Made by a program: the position numbers and the translations under genes. 64,000 nucleotides of DNA from Lachnospiraceae bacterium (GTDB lineage Bacteria; Bacillota; Clostridia; Lachnospirales; Lachnospiraceae): positions 62,001-126,000 of the forward strand of contig JAFWTY010000026.1 in assembly GCA_017518735.1 (NCBI GenBank), given 5' to 3'. Numbering within the stretch: position 1 is the first letter of the stretch; every line of letters begins with the position of its first letter. Under the pieces are notes generated by a model. It searched no databases. It was not told the origin of the DNA and saw only the letters and a program-made list of their open reading frames with translations. Below, one piece after another: positions 16,501-25,807 of this stretch.

Positions 16501-17484
16501 ATGAAAAAAACACTTTCCGTTCTGCTTGCTTTGGTTCTCGGAATTACCTGCATGACGGCCTGCAGCAGTAAAACTGTCACGCAGGAAGACGATACAAAAC
16601 TTCAGATTGTAACCACCATCTTTCCGGAGTATGACTGGGTGATGAATGTACTCGGAGACAATCCGGCAGATGCGGAAGTTACCATGCTTCTTGATAACGG
16701 AGTGGATCTTCACAGTTTTCAGCCTACGGCAGAAGATATTTTAAAAGTATCCACTTGCGATGTATTTATCTATGTCGGTGGAGAATCCGACAGCTGGGTG
16801 GAGGATGCCCTGAAAGAAGCGGAAAACGGGAATATGGTGGTAATTAATCTCCTGGAAGCCCTTGGTGATTCCGTTAAAGAGGAGGAACTTGTGGAAGGAA
16901 TGCAGGGAGAAGAGGAGGAAGAGGACGAAGGAGAAGAAGAGGAAATCGAATACGACGAACATGTATGGCTTTCTCTTCAAAATGCTTCCGTCCTGGTAAA
17001 CAGCATCTCCGATGCACTTGAAAAGGCTGACCCGGAGAATGCGGGAGTATACGAAAAAAACGCATCGGCTTATATTGCACAGATCAATGCACTGGATGAG
17101 GAGTATAAAGCAGCGGTTGCAGAGGGCGGAAAGGATACACTTCTTTTCGGTGACCGTTTCCCCTTCCGCTATCTGGTGGACGATTACAATCTGAACTATT
17201 ACGCTGCTTTTGTCGGTTGTTCCGCGGAAACGGAAGCAAGTTTTGAAACGATTACCTTCCTCGCCGACAAGCTGGATGAACTGGGACTTCCGGCGGTTCT
17301 TACCATGGAAGGAAATGATCAAAAAATCGCACAGACGATTATTCAGAATACACAAACGAAGAATCAGAAAGTTCTCACATTGGATTCCATGCAGTCCGTT
17401 ACTGCTAAGGATGTGGAGAAGGGAGTCACCTATCTTTCCGTTATGGAGAGCAATTTGGAAGTATTGAAAGAAGCACTGAAGTAG
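16501..17484 (+). CDS. znuA: Zinc ABC transporter substrate-binding lipoprotein (ZnuA/AdcA type)
   Basis: 327 residues from the ATG at 16501 (AGAGG upstream). Signal peptide with lipobox ending at C21 (MTAC). The cluster A-1 fold keeps His ligands H71 (VDLHSFQPT) and H154 (DEHVWLS). The His-rich loop usual in ZnuA is replaced by an acidic one at residues 126-152 (many Glu/Asp). The third canonical His region reads GDRFPFRYL, and the later block is VGCSAETEAS, a variant I associate with clostridial zinc-binding proteins. It should capture Zn2+ at the outer face of the membrane for ZnuBC. It is the first gene after the Zur-boxed promoter. Confidence 0.92.
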   Translation: MKKTLSVLLALVLGITCMTACSSKTVTQEDDTKLQIVTTIFPEYDWVMNVLGDNPADAEVTMLLDNGVDLHSFQPTAEDILKVSTCDVFIYVGGESDSWVEDALKEAENGNMVVINLLEALGDSVKEEELVEGMQGEEEEEDEGEEEEIEYDEHVWLSLQNASVLVNSISDALEKADPENAGVYEKNASAYIAQINALDEEYKAAVAEGGKDTLLFGDRFPFRYLVDDYNLNYYAAFVGCSAETEASFETITFLADKLDELGLPAVLTMEGNDQKIAQTIIQNTQTKNQKVLTLDSMQSVTAKDVEKGVTYLSVMESNLEVLKEALK

Positions 17485-17492
17485 GAGAAAAA

Positions 17493-18359
17493 ATGTTTTA
17501 TTTTTCAATTCAAATTATGGATAAACTGGCAATGTATCTTGCCCGCCCGTTCGTGCGTTATGCACTGATTGTCGGCGTGCTGATCGCACTGTGTTCTTCT
17601 TTGCTGGGAGTAACGCTGGTTTTAAAACGTTTCTCCTTCATCGGAGACGGACTTTCCCACGTGGCATTCGGAGCAATCTCCATTGCCGCGGTTTTGAATT
17701 TGACCAATGAAATGCTGATTGTACTGCCGATTACCATTTTAAGTGCGATTCTTTTACTTCGAACGGGGCAGAATGCAAGGATTAAGGGAGACGCCGCCAT
17801 TGCCATGATTTCCGTCGGTGCGCTGGCCTTCGGTTACCTGATTATGAATATTTTTTCCACCTCATCGAATTTGTCCGGGGGTGTGTGCAGTACGCTTTTT
17901 GGATCGATTTCCATTCTTACGCTGACCGTAAAAGAAGTCTGGCTTTGCATCGGCCTGTCCGTAGCCGTATTAATCATTTTTGTACTTTTCTACAACAAAA
18001 TCTTCGGCGTGACGTTTGATGAAAACTTTGCAAAGGCAACCGGCGTAAAAACAAACGCGTACAACTTAATGATTGCAATCATCATTGCGGTCATCATCGT
18101 ACTGGCCATGAATCTGGTAGGTTCCCTGCTGATTTCCGCTCTGGTTATTTTCCCGGCATTATCTGCCATGCGACTTTTCAGAAGCTTTAAGATGGTAACG
18201 GTATTTTCGGCGATTCTGTCCGTAGTGTGTGCTTTTTCGGGCATTCTGGTTTCCATCCTTGCCGGCACACCCGTCGGTTCCACGATTGTAGCCATTGATG
18301 TGGTGGCATTTGCGGTTTGTTACTTTATCGGACTGATTACGGGAGGAGTGCGGAAATGA
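17493..18359 (+). CDS. znuB: Zinc ABC transporter permease (ZnuB/AdcB type)
   Basis: 288 residues with about eight membrane helices. The motif VLKRFSFIGDGLSHVAFGAIS is typical of ABC-3 metal permeases. It begins 8 bases after znuA, and its TGA overlaps the next ATG (ATGA), showing tight coupling. It forms the membrane channel for zinc import with ZnuC, which is encoded four genes further on in the same run. Confidence 0.93.
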   Translation: MFYFSIQIMDKLAMYLARPFVRYALIVGVLIALCSSLLGVTLVLKRFSFIGDGLSHVAFGAISIAAVLNLTNEMLIVLPITILSAILLLRTGQNARIKGDAAIAMISVGALAFGYLIMNIFSTSSNLSGGVCSTLFGSISILTLTVKEVWLCIGLSVAVLIIFVLFYNKIFGVTFDENFAKATGVKTNAYNLMIAIIIAVIIVLAMNLVGSLLISALVIFPALSAMRLFRSFKMVTVFSAILSVVCAFSGILVSILAGTPVGSTIVAIDVVAFAVCYFIGLITGGVRK

Positions 18360-18883
18360 AACAATGGATACGCGTTGTTCTTTGCAGCGCAATTATTCTG
18401 GTTATAACCGGCTGCAGAAAGCCGATTTCCTCCGAAAACGTAAAGACCTATATGGCATCTGAAACGACTGCATCGGAAATTCCGGATATTGAGCAAACAG
18501 AGACGGAAAGCAATGAGCAGATTCTTTCTTCCACGGAAGGGATTGATGTGGATCTGACAATGCTTTCTTCCACCATGGTATATTCCGAGGTTTATCAGAT
18601 GATGCTCACGCCCGAGAACTATATCGGAAAAACCATAAAAATGGACGGGCTCTTCTCTTATTCTTACGATGAAAGCACCGGGAAAGAATACTTTTCCTGT
18701 ATTATTCAGGATGCGACAGCCTGCTGTGCACAGGGAATCGAATTCATCCTTGCGGGTGATTATTCCTATCCGGAGGATTATCCGAAGGAGGGAGAGGACG
18801 TATGCGTGGTAGGTGTTTTTGATACCTATACGGAAGGCGATTCCATGTATTGCACGCTTCGGAATGCGGAATATGCCAATTAA
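18356..18883 (+). CDS. Lipoprotein with OB-fold-like C-terminal domain, Zur operon
   Basis: 175 residues from the ATG that overlaps the znuB stop. Lipobox ITGC, then a Thr/Glu/Ser-rich linker (about 25-65), then a domain with ENYIGKTIKMDGLFSY and the Cys-bearing IIQDATACCAQGIEFIL. The last domain resembles the C-terminal part of DUF1980 (YcgQ/TIGR03943) proteins, which also carry a conserved Cys-Cys and are often encoded with zinc-regulated GTPases; this match is from memory of the pattern. Co-location suggests an extracytoplasmic role in zinc handling. Confidence 0.72.
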   Translation: MKQWIRVVLCSAIILVITGCRKPISSENVKTYMASETTASEIPDIEQTETESNEQILSSTEGIDVDLTMLSSTMVYSEVYQMMLTPENYIGKTIKMDGLFSYSYDESTGKEYFSCIIQDATACCAQGIEFILAGDYSYPEDYPKEGEDVCVVGVFDTYTEGDSMYCTLRNAEYAN

Positions 18884-18899
18884 AAAAGAGGGTAGGAGA

Positions 18900-19490
18900 A
18901 TGGACGAACGAATTCAAAAACAGATGGAGTTTGCACTCGAAATCGATAAGGAAAAAAACATCTTCCGCCAGACCTCTCTTTCCGGTCACGGAAGAAAGGA
19001 AAACGATGCGGAACATGCCTGGCACATGGCAATCATGGCATATCTGTTAAAGGAATATGCCAACGAGCCGGTGGATATCGGCAGAGTCATGATCATGTGC
19101 CTCATCCATGACATCGTGGAGATTGATGCCGGCGATACATACTGCTACGATGCGGAGGGATTGAAGACCCAGAAAGAACGCGAAGATACAGCAAAAGAGA
19201 GAATCTTTTCTCTTCTTCCCGAAGATCAGAAAGAGGAAATGGTTGCGCTTTTTGATGAGTTTGAAGCAAACGAAACGCCGGAATCGAAGTTCGCTCATGC
19301 GATGGACAACTTCCAGCCGCTCATCTTAAACAACAACAACGAAGGATCCGACTGGGCGGAACACGGAGTGAGCGCAAAACAGGTTTATAAAAGACAGGGA
19401 AAGACGAAGGACGGCTCGGATTATCTGTATGAGATTACGGACCGGATCATCCGTTCCAATGTGGAAAAAGGAAATTTACCGGAAGAATAA
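18900..19490 (+). CDS. HD-domain phosphohydrolase, YfbR-like (5'-nucleotidase type)
   Basis: 196 residues from the ATG at 18900, after GGTAGGAG. HD-family motifs: ENDAEHAWHMA, CLIHDIVEIDAGD, and a late Asp in FAHAMDNFQPL. The overall pattern fits the HD_3/YfbR group, whose studied members remove phosphate from deoxynucleoside monophosphates with a metal ion. It lies between the lipoprotein and zur genes inside the zinc operon. A link between nucleotide dephosphorylation and zinc shortage is not established; it may only be a passenger. Confidence 0.87.
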   Translation: MDERIQKQMEFALEIDKEKNIFRQTSLSGHGRKENDAEHAWHMAIMAYLLKEYANEPVDIGRVMIMCLIHDIVEIDAGDTYCYDAEGLKTQKEREDTAKERIFSLLPEDQKEEMVALFDEFEANETPESKFAHAMDNFQPLILNNNNEGSDWAEHGVSAKQVYKRQGKTKDGSDYLYEITDRIIRSNVEKGNLPEE

Positions 19491-19507
19491 TCCGGTCGGA
19501 GACAGCC

Positions 19508-19939
19508 ATGACAATGAAACCGAAATACAAAACAAAACAGAGAGAAGAACTGCTGACCTATTTTAAGACATTACCCGGAGTGCATTTTACCGCGGCGGAT
19601 GTCTGCGACTATTTCAGGCAGCAGGGAAAACCGATCGGACAGGCGACGGTCTACAGACAGCTGGAAAGTCTGGTGGATGAAGGAATTCTGAATAAATACA
19701 TCATTGATCCGAATTCCCCGGCCTGTTTTGAATATGTGGAAGAACATGAGCACGGCGGAGCGACGGTCTGCTTCCATGCAAAATGTGCGGGATGCGGAAA
19801 ACTGATTCATCTGCATTGCGATGAGATAATAAAGATCGGCGAACACCTGAAGGAAGAACATGGTTTTGTTCTGGACCCGAAGAGAACCGTTTTCTACGGA
19901 ACCTGCGCAGAGTGCGCAACTGCAGAGTTGGAGAAATAA
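19508..19939 (+). CDS. zur: Fur-family metal regulator, probable zinc uptake regulator Zur
   Basis: 143 residues. N-terminal winged helix (KQREELLTYFKTLPGVHFTA, GQATVYRQLESLVDEG). The C-terminal domain has the two Cys pairs of the structural zinc site, CAGCGK and CAEC, and a His/Glu-rich segment FEYVEEHEHGG for regulatory metal. It lies inside an operon with znuA, znuB and znuC whose promoter is flanked by two 7-1-7 boxes, so Zur rather than Fur or PerR is the likely identity, with autoregulation. GGAG lies upstream of the ATG. Confidence 0.87.
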   Translation: MTMKPKYKTKQREELLTYFKTLPGVHFTAADVCDYFRQQGKPIGQATVYRQLESLVDEGILNKYIIDPNSPACFEYVEEHEHGGATVCFHAKCAGCGKLIHLHCDEIIKIGEHLKEEHGFVLDPKRTVFYGTCAECATAELEK

Positions 19940-19946
19940 GTAAGAT

Positions 19947-20663
19947 ATGAGTTACATGGAAGCGAAAAATTTAAGCGTGGGCTACGAAGGAGAAGCAGCC
20001 TGCGAGAATATATCGTTCACGGTAAATCCCGGGGATTATCTTTGTATTGTCGGAGAAAACGGCTCCGGAAAAAGTACGTTGATGAAGACGATTCTCGGAC
20101 TGGTCAAACCTATCAGCGGGGAAATCGAAACCGGTGACGGCCTGAGCAGAAAAGAGATCGGATACCTTCCTCAGCAGACAATCGTGCAGAAGGACTTTCC
20201 GGCTTCGGTTAAGGAAATCGTGCTTTCCGGCTGTCAGGCCAGAGTGGGTCTGCGTCCTTTTTACAACAAAGAGGAGAAGGCGCTGGCAAAAGAAAACATG
20301 GAGAGACTGGGAATTGAGAATCTTGCAAACCGTTGTTACCGGGATCTTTCCGGCGGACAGCAGCAAAGAGTTCTGCTCGCCAGAGCACTCTGCGCGACCA
20401 GAAAAGTTCTACTGCTGGATGAACCGGTATCGGGCCTAGATCCGAAGGTGACGATTGAAATGTATGAACTGATTGAAGGACTTCATAAAGAGGGAATTAC
20501 CATCATTATGATTTCTCATGATATATCGGCGGCCGTGCGCTATGCGGACCACATTCTGCATATCGGCGATACGATTTTCTTCGGAAGCAAAGAGGAGTAT
20601 CTTAAGAGCGAGGAAGGCCGGTTTTTCTTAGAGCATGCAAAGGAGGAAGTGCGTTATGAGTAA
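19947..20663 (+). CDS. znuC: Zinc ABC transporter ATP-binding protein (ZnuC/AdcC type)
   Basis: 238 residues. Walker A GENGSGKST, Q-loop PQQTIVQKDFPASV, signature DLSGGQQQRVLLARAL, Walker B VLLLDEP and switch His in MISHD. It starts 7 bases after zur. It should energise ZnuAB. The separation of znuC from znuB by three genes is unusual but the run is continuous. Its stop overlaps mnmA by 8 bases. Confidence 0.94.
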   Translation: MSYMEAKNLSVGYEGEAACENISFTVNPGDYLCIVGENGSGKSTLMKTILGLVKPISGEIETGDGLSRKEIGYLPQQTIVQKDFPASVKEIVLSGCQARVGLRPFYNKEEKALAKENMERLGIENLANRCYRDLSGGQQQRVLLARALCATRKVLLLDEPVSGLDPKVTIEMYELIEGLHKEGITIIMISHDISAAVRYADHILHIGDTIFFGSKEEYLKSEEGRFFLEHAKEEVRYE

Positions 20664-21735
20664 AGCCCTCATTGCCATGAGCGGCGGCGTGGATTCCTCT
20701 GTGGCTGCGATGCTCATGAAAGAAGAAGGATTTGACTGCATTGGATGTACGATGAAACTTTTTGAGGGAAGCGAAGAGGAAAAAAGCGAGAAAGCCTGCT
20801 GTTCTCTGGACTGTGTCGAAGACGCCCGGAACGTGGCCGGAAAGCTTTCGATTCCTTACTACGTTTTCAATTTCAAAGACGAATTCAAAAACTGCGTCAT
20901 CGACAAATTCATTTCCTGCTATGAGGAAGGAAGAACTCCGAATCCCTGCATTGACTGCAATCGTTTCCTGAAATTTAAAAAGCTCATGGTCCGGGCGGAA
21001 GAACTCGGCTGTGACGTGGTGGTGACCGGCCACTATGCGAGAGTTGAATACGATGAACAAAACGGAAAATATCTTTTGAAAAAAGGTTTGGATGAGAGCA
21101 AGGATCAAAGTTATGTGTTATACTCATTAACGCAGGACCAACTTGCCCATATCCGTTTTCCGCTTGGGAAATATCATAAAACCGAAGTGCGTGCACTTGC
21201 GGAGAAATGGAATTTTGTGAATGCGAATCGCCCGGACAGCCAGGATATCTGCTTTGTTCCGGACGGAGATTATGCGAAAGTCATTGAACGCTACACCGGC
21301 AAAACCTTTCCGAAGGGAGAGTATGTAGACCTCGAAGGAAAACCGATGGGCGAGCACAAGGGCATCATCCACTACACGATCGGACAGCATAAGGGCCTCG
21401 GGGTAGCCTTCGGAGAACCGAAATATGTCTGCAAAATCGATGTGGAAAACAACCGTGTCGTGCTTGGAAGAAACGAGGACTTGTTCACCAACGTAGCCAT
21501 TGTGGAGGACTTTAACTGGATTTCGGGGGAAGAACCGAAAGAGCCGGTTCCCTGCAGTGCAAAGGTGCGATATAAGCAAAAAGAACAATCCGGTACAGCG
21601 GAAGTTCTGCCAAACGGACGCGTAAAGATTACATTTGATGAACCGCAGCGAGCCATTACGGCAGGTCAGGCGGCGGTATTATATGACGGTGATACGGTCA
21701 TCGGCGGCGGAACGATCGTCGGGACGGAAGAATAA
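20656..21735 (+). CDS. mnmA: tRNA-specific 2-thiouridylase MnmA
   Basis: 359 residues from the ATG at 20656, with AAAGGAGG upstream inside znuC. PP-loop MSGGVDSSVAA, the NPCIDCNRFLKF block with the catalytic Cys, and DSQDICFVPDG with the second Cys. MnmA puts sulfur on U34 of tRNA for Lys, Glu and Gln. The C-terminal OB-like domain is present, so length is normal. It overlaps znuC, so it is co-transcribed with the zinc operon; whether zinc status matters for it is unknown. Confidence 0.95.
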   Translation: MSKALIAMSGGVDSSVAAMLMKEEGFDCIGCTMKLFEGSEEEKSEKACCSLDCVEDARNVAGKLSIPYYVFNFKDEFKNCVIDKFISCYEEGRTPNPCIDCNRFLKFKKLMVRAEELGCDVVVTGHYARVEYDEQNGKYLLKKGLDESKDQSYVLYSLTQDQLAHIRFPLGKYHKTEVRALAEKWNFVNANRPDSQDICFVPDGDYAKVIERYTGKTFPKGEYVDLEGKPMGEHKGIIHYTIGQHKGLGVAFGEPKYVCKIDVENNRVVLGRNEDLFTNVAIVEDFNWISGEEPKEPVPCSAKVRYKQKEQSGTAEVLPNGRVKITFDEPQRAITAGQAAVLYDGDTVIGGGTIVGTEE

Positions 21736-21762
21736 ACAGTTTGTGTAAGAAAAGGGGAAATT

Positions 21763-22656
21763 ATGAAGATTCTTGATTTGCTGAATCAGAAAAACATGTC
21801 GCTTTCGTTCGAGGTTTTTCCTCCGAAGAAGGAATCGGGCTTTGACAGTGTCCGAATGACTGCTGAGGCAATTGCCGCAAACAAACCGGCTTTCATGAGT
21901 GTTACCTACGGCGCAGGCGGTGGAACGAGCCGCTACACTTTGGATATTTGTAAAGATATCGAGGATAAATACAATGTTCCGACACTGGCTCATTTAACCT
22001 GTGTTTCCTCCAGCCGTCAGATGGTAAAAGATAAGATCGAAGAAATACATTCCATGGGAATCGAAAACATCATGGCGCTTAGAGGAGACCTGACACCGGA
22101 GCTGGAAAAAACGGATCCCTCCACCTGGGACTATCGCCATGCGGTGGAACTCGTCAGAGAGATTAAGGAAAGCGGCTACGATTTTTGCGTGGGTGCGGCC
22201 TGCTATCCCGAAAAGCACCCGGACAGCAGCGACCAGAGAGAAGATATTTATTACCTGAAGGAAAAGGTGGATGCCGGAGTGGATTTCCTGACCACACAGA
22301 TGGTATTTGACAACAATCTTTTCTTCAACTTCCTCTATAAGATTCGTGAAGCGGGCATTACCGTCCCGGTACTTCCCGGTATCATGCCGATTACGAATGC
22401 AAATCAGGTAGAGCGTGCCATCAAGCTTTCCGGATCATTTATGCCCCAGCGTTTTAAAGCGATCGTCGATTATTTCGGAAGCGATCCCGATGCGATGAAA
22501 CAGGCCGGTATCGCATATGCGACGGACCAGATTATCGATCTGTATGCTAACGGTATTACGAACGTGCATGTTTATTCCATGAACAAGCCGGATGTGGCGG
22601 AAGCGATCATGAACAACCTTTCCAACATTCTCTGGAAAGATTTCGGAGTAAAATAA
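21763..22656 (+). CDS. metF: Methylenetetrahydrofolate reductase
   Basis: 297 residues, TIM barrel with FAD site. The start region SLSFEVFPPKKESGFDSV, the block SVTYGAGGGTSRYTLDIC and GIMPITNANQVER are typical of MetF. It reduces methylene-THF to methyl-THF for MetH, encoded two genes on. The short form without the regulatory domain is usual in bacteria. It starts 27 bases after mnmA. No SAM riboswitch is seen upstream. Confidence 0.95.
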   Translation: MKILDLLNQKNMSLSFEVFPPKKESGFDSVRMTAEAIAANKPAFMSVTYGAGGGTSRYTLDICKDIEDKYNVPTLAHLTCVSSSRQMVKDKIEEIHSMGIENIMALRGDLTPELEKTDPSTWDYRHAVELVREIKESGYDFCVGAACYPEKHPDSSDQREDIYYLKEKVDAGVDFLTTQMVFDNNLFFNFLYKIREAGITVPVLPGIMPITNANQVERAIKLSGSFMPQRFKAIVDYFGSDPDAMKQAGIAYATDQIIDLYANGITNVHVYSMNKPDVAEAIMNNLSNILWKDFGVK

Positions 22657-22657
22657 G

Positions 22658-23332
22658 TTGATTGAAAATTTTCTTACACAACTGAACGCGGGAGAAATCA
22701 GCGAACCCTTCGGGGTGGTTGCGGAATATACGGAATATCCGCCGATGCCGGTGAATAAGAAAGAGGTTCTGCGCTATGCGGGAATCTATGGCGTAAAAGA
22801 CGGAGAGATTTCCGAACAGACGGAAGAGGTATTTGAAAAAGCCGTGGAGCTGTTATCGGGAAAATGCAAATTCCTTGTGGGCTTTAAACCCGTGCTGATC
22901 CGGCGCGACGAGGAAGGATTTCCGATTCTTCCGATCAACCAGCATTCCGAGAATTTGAAAAAGAACCTGACAGACTGCGAAGCAGCGGTTTTTTTCTCGG
23001 CTACCATCGGTTCCGGAATTGACGGACTGATTCGAAGATACGAAAAAGCCAATGCACCGCTGGCACTCATGTTACAGGCACTTGGGGCAGAGAGAGTCGA
23101 GAGCCTTTGCAACCTGTTTAACGAAGAGATTAAGGCCGAGGCGGAAGCGTTTGGAAGAACAACGCATCCGCGTTTTTCCCCGGGATTCGGAGATTTGCCG
23201 ATTACGGTGCAGAAGGAGTTTTTGGGAATTTTAGATGCATCCAGAAGGATGGGAATTACCTTAAGCGAGTCCTTCTTAATGGCGCCGAGCAAGTCGGTTA
23301 CGGCGATTATCGGTATTACAAAGAAACTATAA
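22658..23332 (+). CDS. Separate methionine synthase activation-domain protein
   Basis: 224 residues from a TTG start one base after the metF stop, with GGAG upstream. It matches the C-terminal reactivation domain of MetH: HPRFSPGFGDLPI (SAM-binding RxSPGYGD-type motif) and APSKSVTAIIGI. In enterobacterial MetH this domain is fused; here it is a stand-alone protein directly before a metH that lacks it. It should bind SAM and assist reductive methylation of the cobalamin. The split layout is known in some Firmicutes and Thermotoga. Confidence 0.88.
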   Translation: MIENFLTQLNAGEISEPFGVVAEYTEYPPMPVNKKEVLRYAGIYGVKDGEISEQTEEVFEKAVELLSGKCKFLVGFKPVLIRRDEEGFPILPINQHSENLKKNLTDCEAAVFFSATIGSGIDGLIRRYEKANAPLALMLQALGAERVESLCNLFNEEIKAEAEAFGRTTHPRFSPGFGDLPITVQKEFLGILDASRRMGITLSESFLMAPSKSVTAIIGITKKL

Positions 23333-23360
23333 ACGTAGGACATTAAAGAGAGAGTACGAT

Positions 23361-25805
23361 ATGAAGATTCTTGAGTACATGAAAAACAACTTCCTCTTCC
23401 TGGACGGCGGAATGGGAACTTTGCTTCAGGAAGCGGGATTACAGCCGGGAGAACTTCCGGAGAGATGGAACGTGTCTCATCCCGATGAGATTGTCAAGAT
23501 CCAGAAGGCTTATTTTGATGCGGGCAGCAATGTGATTCTGGCCAATACCTTCGGTGCGAATGCGTTGAAATTCGAAGATGAAGAATTGATAATGCTGATC
23601 ACCGCGGCGGTCACGAACGCCAGAAAAGCTGCGGAAGAAAGTATCGGTACCCAGGAAAAATTTGTAGCCTTGGATATCGGACCCATCGGAAAACTATTAA
23701 AACCCTACGGAGATTATGAATTTGAAGACGCCGTATCCTGCTATGCCAAAACCGTAAAGTACGGTGTGGAAGCAGGTGTGGATTTGATCTTCATCGAAAC
23801 CATGAATGACAGTTACGATACGAAGGCAGCGCTGCTTGCGGCAAAGGAAAACTCCGATTTGCCTGTTTTTGTATCGAATGCATACGGAAGTGACGGAAAA
23901 CTGATGACGGGTGCATCCCCGGCGGCAATGGTTGCAATGCTGGAAGGTATGCATGCCGATGCCATCGGTGCAAACTGCTCCCTCGGACCGGACCAGTTGA
24001 TCGGGGTCATGGAAGAATATCTGGAATATGCTTCCGTTCCCGTACTGTTAAAACCAAATGCGGGCCTTCCGAGAAGCGAGAACGGAAAGACCGTCTATGA
24101 TGTCTCTCCCGAAGATTTTGCGGAGTCGGTTGGAAAGCTTTTGGAGAAGGGTGTGCGTATTGCGGGCGGTTGCTGCGGAACCAGACCCGAGTTTATCCAA
24201 AACGTGGTAAAGAAGGCTGCAGAGCTTACACCTGTACCGGTTACGAAAAAAGAAAAATCTCTCGTATCGTCCTACACGCATGTGGTGGAATTCGGACAGT
24301 CTCCGATTTTGATCGGAGAGCGTATCAACCCCACCGGAAAGAAGCGTTTTCAGCAGGCCCTCAGAGAGCATGATATCGATTACATTCTGAATGAAGCATT
24401 AAAGCAGCAGGACGCCGGAGTACAGGTACTCGACGTCAATGTCGGACTGCCTGAAATCGATGAGCCGAAACTGCTTGAGGAAGTGACAAAGGAATTGCAG
24501 GCCGTTACCGACCTGCCTTTGCAGATTGATACGACGGACCTTACGGCAATGGAAGCGGCCCTTCGCTGTTACAACGGAAAGGCTATGGTCAATTCCGTAA
24601 ACGGAAAGCAGGAGGTCATGGAAGGCGTCTTCCCGCTGGTTGCCAAATACGGCGGCTTCGTGGTTGCATTAACCCTGGATGAGGGCGGAATTCCGGAAGA
24701 CGCGGAAAGAAGAGTCGAGATTGCAAAAAAGATTCGCGAAAAGGCAAAAGAATACGGAATCGAAGGCAAGGATCTGATTGTCGATCCGCTTGCCATGACA
24801 ATTTCCGCGGATACCAAGGCAGCCCTTTCCACAATGAAGGCGGTGCATGAGATCCGCCATACGCTGGGCTTAAATACCTCCCTTGGTGTTTCGAATGTTT
24901 CCTTCGGACTGCCTGTAAGAAATGTGGTAACGTCAACGTTTTTTGCTCTCTGTCTGGAAGAGGGACTCTCTGCGGCTATCATGAATCCATATTCCGTGGA
25001 GATGATGAATGTCTATTTCGCTTTCCGTGCACTTCACAATCTGGATGAAAACTGCATGGATTATATCAATTACGCATCGGCACTGCCGAAAACCGTTCCC
25101 GCGGGAAGTGCGGCTGCACCGGCAGACGGAGGTTCCGGGACGGAGAAGGGTTCGGACAGCAAAGAACTGCCTCCCCTGCAGCATGCGATTATCCGCGGCT
25201 TAAAAGAGAAGGCCGGAGCGCTAACGAAGGAATATTTACAGGATAGAAAACCTCTGGAAATTATTCAGGGAGATGTCATTCCGGCATTGAATATTGTCGG
25301 TGAGGATTTTGAGAAAAAGAAAGTTTATCTGCCTCAGTTACTGATGGCGGCGGAAGCAGCCAAGGCTGCCTTTGAGGAAGTAAAGATCCGGATGGCGGGA
25401 GAAGAGCAGACCGGCGGGTCACGCTGTGCGTTTGTCATCGCCACGGTACACGGAGACATTCACGACATCGGCAAGAATATCGTAAAACTGATTCTTGAAA
25501 ACTATGGTTTCGCAGTAACGGATCTTGGAAAAGACGTACCGGAGCAGGTTATCGTGGATAAGGTTGTGGAACTGCATGCGCCGATCGTTGGTCTGAGTGC
25601 ACTGATGACGACTACCGTTCCTGCAATGGAGGAGACGATTAAACTCCTGAGAGAACAGGCACCCTGGGCAAAAGTCACCGTGGGCGGTGCTGTACTGACG
25701 CAGGAATATGCGGATGCCATCGGAGCGGATAAGTACTGCAGGGATGCCATGGAGACGGTTCGCTATGCCGAAGAAGTGGAGAAGAGTCTGAAGGAAGAGG
25801 CATAA
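23361..25805 (+). CDS. metH: Cobalamin-dependent methionine synthase, short form
   Basis: 814 residues in four parts. The homocysteine-binding barrel has DGGMGTLLQEAG and zinc ligands, with GGCCGTRPEF near residue 275. The methyl-THF barrel has GERINPTGKKRFQQAL and DVNVGLPEIDE. A cap helix domain follows, then the B12-binding Rossmann domain with axial His H701 in GDIHDIGKN. The activation domain is absent and supplied by the upstream 224-residue protein. A Gly/Ala/Ser/Asp-rich linker near 580-600 joins cap and pterin parts. Being a zinc enzyme encoded downstream of a Zur-type promoter is notable. Confidence 0.95.
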   Translation: MKILEYMKNNFLFLDGGMGTLLQEAGLQPGELPERWNVSHPDEIVKIQKAYFDAGSNVILANTFGANALKFEDEELIMLITAAVTNARKAAEESIGTQEKFVALDIGPIGKLLKPYGDYEFEDAVSCYAKTVKYGVEAGVDLIFIETMNDSYDTKAALLAAKENSDLPVFVSNAYGSDGKLMTGASPAAMVAMLEGMHADAIGANCSLGPDQLIGVMEEYLEYASVPVLLKPNAGLPRSENGKTVYDVSPEDFAESVGKLLEKGVRIAGGCCGTRPEFIQNVVKKAAELTPVPVTKKEKSLVSSYTHVVEFGQSPILIGERINPTGKKRFQQALREHDIDYILNEALKQQDAGVQVLDVNVGLPEIDEPKLLEEVTKELQAVTDLPLQIDTTDLTAMEAALRCYNGKAMVNSVNGKQEVMEGVFPLVAKYGGFVVALTLDEGGIPEDAERRVEIAKKIREKAKEYGIEGKDLIVDPLAMTISADTKAALSTMKAVHEIRHTLGLNTSLGVSNVSFGLPVRNVVTSTFFALCLEEGLSAAIMNPYSVEMMNVYFAFRALHNLDENCMDYINYASALPKTVPAGSAAAPADGGSGTEKGSDSKELPPLQHAIIRGLKEKAGALTKEYLQDRKPLEIIQGDVIPALNIVGEDFEKKKVYLPQLLMAAEAAKAAFEEVKIRMAGEEQTGGSRCAFVIATVHGDIHDIGKNIVKLILENYGFAVTDLGKDVPEQVIVDKVVELHAPIVGLSALMTTTVPAMEETIKLLREQAPWAKVTVGGAVLTQEYADAIGADKYCRDAMETVRYAEEVEKSLKEEA

Positions 25806-25807
25806 GA

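Noticed and set aside
21736..21762. SAM or cobalamin riboswitch before the met genes
   Set aside because: The gap before metF is only 27 bases and no riboswitch core was found in the upstream genes' gaps.
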